From Thermoplasmata archaeon (GTDB lineage: Archaea > Thermoplasmatota > Thermoplasmata > Thermoplasmatales > Thermoplasmataceae), in contig JAKAYN010000026.1 of the NCBI GenBank assembly GCA_021826785.1, forward strand, positions 1 through 7,323: a stretch of 7,323 nt of DNA, read 5' to 3'. The position numbers and the translations under genes are program-made. This document shows positions 5,259 through 7,323 of the stretch, in pieces. Within the stretch, counting starts at the first letter, position 1, and each line of letters starts with the position of its first letter. The notes beneath the pieces are model-generated. The model saw nothing but the letters and a program-made list of their open reading frames with translations. It was not told where the DNA came from and did not search any database.

Positions 5259-6296
5259 GCTCATTTTATAGCTTAGTTCAGAAATTTTTTTTAGTGTTTC
5301 ATATGGTTTTTTTTCTGCAGCCTCTTTGAAGAATTTTATTGAAATATCATAATCCTTTATATTTACTGGTTTTGGAACACCGTCCTTGCCACCAAGGCAG
5401 AATGAGAATTTTACTGGATCATTATATGATGGCCCATTTCCATAGATTATTTCAGCAAGATATGATATGGCCCTTATTGTTGATTTGCCAACGCCTTTAA
5501 TGTTTATGAATTCATCGAAGTTCTCAGGATTGTATTCATAAACCTTTCTAACGAGCTTCCAGTCTATTTTATAATTAAGGTTAAGCTCAGGCTTTACATT
5601 AAAATTATCCAAAGTTCTCTGTTTTTCATATTTTGATATACCATCATGTATTAAATCGATCATATCATTTCTATTCATTTCACTTTTCTTGGATGAAAGA
5701 TCAAAAACATTATTATTTTCATATCCGGATATTCCACTGCGATCCCCATTGTAAAAATCTACTGGATTTATCCATTGGTACCTTCTTGCAAGTCCCAGAT
5801 CACTGTTCATGCCCTGATTAATTACAGTGTAATTGCCATTATAATCCATTATTATAAATTGAATATAAATATCAAATGAATCCTGTAAAAGCTTATTATC
5901 TGTTATTCCTGTTTTTCTCGAGCCATTAATTACATTGTAAAGCTTTTTTTCAGGCACATTTCCGGATTTCTCTATATCATTAAATTCATCCTTAATATGC
6001 CTAATGTGATTGCCCTTGCCACCTATTATTATAATATCGTCCTTTTTGTTAAGGTATTCCTTCATGGCACTAAGTGTTGCCGTTGTTGTGCCACTGGAGT
6101 TCCAGTCAAATCCTATGGCCAGTGAAAATGAGTGAAACCAGTATGGGTTGCTAAGATTTTCAAGAAGTTTTTTTGTTCCAAAGTTGTCTATAATTATATC
6201 AGATAATATTCCAGATAATTTTATCATCCTTTTATAAAGGTATTCTGGTGGATGGCCATAGTGCAGTGGCATTATTGCAGTACCTCTTCGATCCAT
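5250..6296 (-). CDS. DUF763 family protein with helix-hairpin-helix
   Basis: A 348-residue protein recognised as DUF763, a family of unknown function in archaea and some bacteria. Matching blocks in order: [12 protein letters not shown] at 3-14, NPYWF at 50-54, [11 protein letters not shown] at 62-72, GGKGNHIRH from 92, the [15 protein letters not shown] block, NQGMN followed by ARRYQW, then a helix-hairpin-helix around [15 protein letters not shown] (GVG at 268-270), and finally NDPVKFSF and [10 protein letters not shown] (302-311). The HhH suggests nucleic-acid binding; nothing more can be claimed. As I recall the family consensus, histidines are usual where this protein has N66, the Gln of YIQF and the Gln of RRYQW. 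RRGTA at the N-terminus supports the chosen ATG; an ATG four bases upstream is out of frame. The protein is probably cytosolic. It shares 9 bp with ribA at its 3' end and diverges from the GGR gene over 69 bp. Confidence 0.88.
   Translation of the reverse strand: MDRRGTAIMPLHYGHPPEYLYKRMIKLSGILSDIIIDNFGTKKLLENLSNPYWFHSFSLAIGFDWNSSGTTTATLSAMKEYLNKKDDIIIIGGKGNHIRHIKDEFNDIEKSGNVPEKKLYNVINGSRKTGITDNKLLQDSFDIYIQFIIMDYNGNYTVINQGMNSDLGLARRYQWINPVDFYNGDRSGISGYENNNVFDLSSKKSEMNRNDMIDLIHDGISKYEKQRTLDNFNVKPELNLNYKIDWKLVRKVYEYNPENFDEFINIKGVGKSTIRAISYLAEIIYGNGPSYNDPVKFSFCLGGKDGVPKPVNIKDYDISIKFFKEAAEKKPYETLKKISELSYKMSSK
5285..5314 (+). terminator. Double T8 tract downstream of ribA, inside the DUF763 gene
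   Basis: Two runs of eight T lie at 5285-5292 and 5307-5314, beginning 27 and 49 bases after the ribA stop codon. Both fall within the C-terminal codons of the opposing DUF763 gene, where they read as lysine codons. Such tracts are good archaeal termination signals for ribA. These are among the longest T-tracts in the window. Confidence 0.45.
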
Positions 6297-6311
6297 ACAT
6301 TAAGATTCTTT

Positions 6312-6319
6312 TTTATAAA
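6312..6319 (-). promoter_or_regulatory. TATA box of the DUF763 gene
   Basis: TTTATAAA, within the longer minus-strand stretch ATTTATAAAAAA, is centred about 20 bp before the ATG. Because the RRGTA start of the family fixes the start codon, the mRNA is probably leaderless, and the working TATA may extend a few bases farther upstream. Confidence 0.45.
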
Positions 6320-6337
6320 TAAAAGCTTTACCATAGT

Positions 6338-6345
6338 ATTTATAT
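6338..6345 (+). promoter_or_regulatory. TATA box of the geranylgeranyl reductase gene
   Basis: ATTTATAT is centred 24-25 bp before the GTG at 6366. The distance supports that GTG as the true start of a leaderless mRNA, since the ATG two bases earlier is followed at once by a stop codon. Confidence 0.55.
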
Positions 6346-6365
6346 GAATTTTACATTTAACAAAT

Positions 6366-7323
6366 GTGAGGGACGTTATAGTTGTTGGCGCTGGCCCTTC
6401 AGGTTCTTACGCGGCATATTTATTATCAAAGGGTGGCTACAATGTTTTGCAGCTTGAGGAACACAGGGAAATTGGAAAGCCCGTTGAATGCACTGGATTG
6501 GTTTCAAGAAGGGTCTTTGATTTTGTAAAAAGCAAATCCATGGTAAATAAGGTCCACGGTGCGAACATTTACTTTCCAAATAATAAATACATACATGTTT
6601 CAAAGGGCGAGGAGACAATAGTAATGTACCGCGATCAGTTTGACAAGGACGTTGCCGCAATGTCAATAGAATCTGGAACAGATCTAAGGATAAATTCAAG
6701 GGCCCTTGAGGTCTCTGTAAATGATGATTTTGCAATGGTTAAATTCAGGGAGAATGGTAAAATCATTGAGGAAAGATCAAGGATTATAATAGGCGCGGAC
6801 GGCGTTAACAGCACTGTTAGGAGATTTTTATCAAAAGAAAGACCATCAAGGATCATATCAACTTACCAGGTGGATTCATCATACAAAATGGATGATCAGG
6901 ACGACGTTAACGTTTACATTGGTTCATCAAGCAGCAAGGGATTCTTTGGCTGGGCAGTCCCATCTGGTGATATTACCAGGATAGGTGTCGGTGCGGACCA
7001 TGACACTGCAATAAAATATTTTAGGAATATAAACAAAAATTTTAATGATAAGATACTTGGTATAAACGGAAGCCCAATACCGATAAGATATTTAAAAAAA
7101 ACATATGGAAAACGATACATGTTAATCGGTGATGCCGCAGGCATAGTAAAGCCAATTTCAGGTGGTGGTATATACACTGGCATAGTCTCAGGTAAAAATG
7201 CTGCCATTGCGGCCGGAATCGCACTGGAAAAAGAGGATTTTTCTGATAAATCAATGTCCCTTTATCAGAAACTATGGAAATCAGAGATTGGCCGTGAGCT
7301 TTACATTGATTCAAAGATTCAGG
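6366..7323 (+). CDS. Geranylgeranyl reductase family protein (archaeal lipid saturation), 3' end outside window
   Basis: The frame is open from GTG at 6366 to the window edge: 319 codons of an enzyme usually near 390-400 residues, so the C-terminal fifth is missing. FAD-binding motifs: VVGAGPSG at 6-13 with E31 for the ribose, GADGVNSTVRR at 143-153, and GDAAGIVKPISGGGI at 255-269. PVECTGLVS at 39-47 is typical of geranylgeranyl reductases. The substrate motif described for Thermoplasma GGR, YxWxFP-x7-GxG, appears as F194-G-W196-A-V198-P199, seven residues, G207-V-G209. The enzyme reduces double bonds of geranylgeranyl chains in archaeol-type membrane lipids using FAD, at the membrane. Picking the lipid enzyme over a paralogue is inference. 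The start is GTG because the ATG at 6364 runs straight into TGA and no other in-frame start follows the upstream TGA at 6345. The gene diverges from the DUF763 gene. Confidence 0.9.
   Translation, partial: MRDVIVVGAGPSGSYAAYLLSKGGYNVLQLEEHREIGKPVECTGLVSRRVFDFVKSKSMVNKVHGANIYFPNNKYIHVSKGEETIVMYRDQFDKDVAAMSIESGTDLRINSRALEVSVNDDFAMVKFRENGKIIEERSRIIIGADGVNSTVRRFLSKERPSRIISTYQVDSSYKMDDQDDVNVYIGSSSSKGFFGWAVPSGDITRIGVGADHDTAIKYFRNINKNFNDKILGINGSPIPIRYLKKTYGKRYMLIGDAAGIVKPISGGGIYTGIVSGKNAAIAAGIALEKEDFSDKSMSLYQKLWKSEIGRELYIDSKIQ

Noticed and set aside
6364..6366. ATG as start of the geranylgeranyl reductase
   Set aside because: It is followed at once by TGA and is out of frame with the FAD-binding motif; GTG at 6366 gives the correct frame.
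6376..7314. Several minus-strand open frames opposite the geranylgeranyl reductase
   Set aside because: The plus-strand frame has clear FAD and GGR motifs throughout. The opposite frames have no recognisable motif and no promoter.

Overview
The window looks like chromosomal DNA of a Thermoplasmatales archaeon, most probably Picrophilus or a close relative. That is inferred from gene content and sequence style, not from a database search. The support is: strong A+T richness; arginine written mostly as AGG/AGA and isoleucine mostly as ATA; TATA elements centred about 20-30 bp before start codons with no Shine-Dalgarno sequence, which points to leaderless or nearly leaderless mRNAs; a geranylgeranyl reductase of archaeal lipid synthesis; and a secreted protein almost free of charged residues, as expected of a surface exposed to extreme acid.

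Layout. (1) 44-1132 minus, a complete M20 metallopeptidase, diverging from 1217-2011 plus, a tandem Lrp/AsnC-like regulator. (2) 2058-2924 plus, a compact FAD oxidoreductase that lacks the usual second (NADH-binding) glycine motif. It meets tail to tail, with a 4-bp overlap, 2921-3838 minus, a UbiA-superfamily prenyltransferase closest to the MqnP / 4-hydroxybenzoate type. (3) 3945-4481 minus, a small secreted, sequon-rich, beta-strand-rich protein of unknown function. It diverges across a 198-bp AT-rich spacer, with repeated TGATAA/TTATCA half-sites, from (4) 4680-5258 plus, a bacterial-type GTP cyclohydrolase II (RibA). RibA overlaps by 9 bp, tail to tail, (5) 5250-6296 minus, a DUF763 protein with a helix-hairpin-helix. 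This in turn diverges from (6) 6366 to the window end, plus, a geranylgeranyl reductase starting with GTG and cut by the window edge.

The eight genes occupy almost all of the window. The only sizeable spacers are 3839-3944 and 4482-4679, and no stretch longer than 300 bp lacks a gene. No tRNA, rRNA, CRISPR array or insertion sequence was recognised. Every gene seems to have its own promoter, so this is a set of single-gene units rather than an operon. Themes are flavin chemistry (RibA, FAD oxidoreductase, FAD-dependent GGR) and isoprenoid/quinone membrane chemistry (UbiA, GGR, possibly the FAD oxidoreductase).

Nothing here amounts to a clear new defence or mobile system. The most promising leads are the secreted protein as a possible filament subunit, the operator-like half-sites beside it, the reduced FAD oxidoreductase, and the DUF763 protein with apparent changes at conserved histidines.
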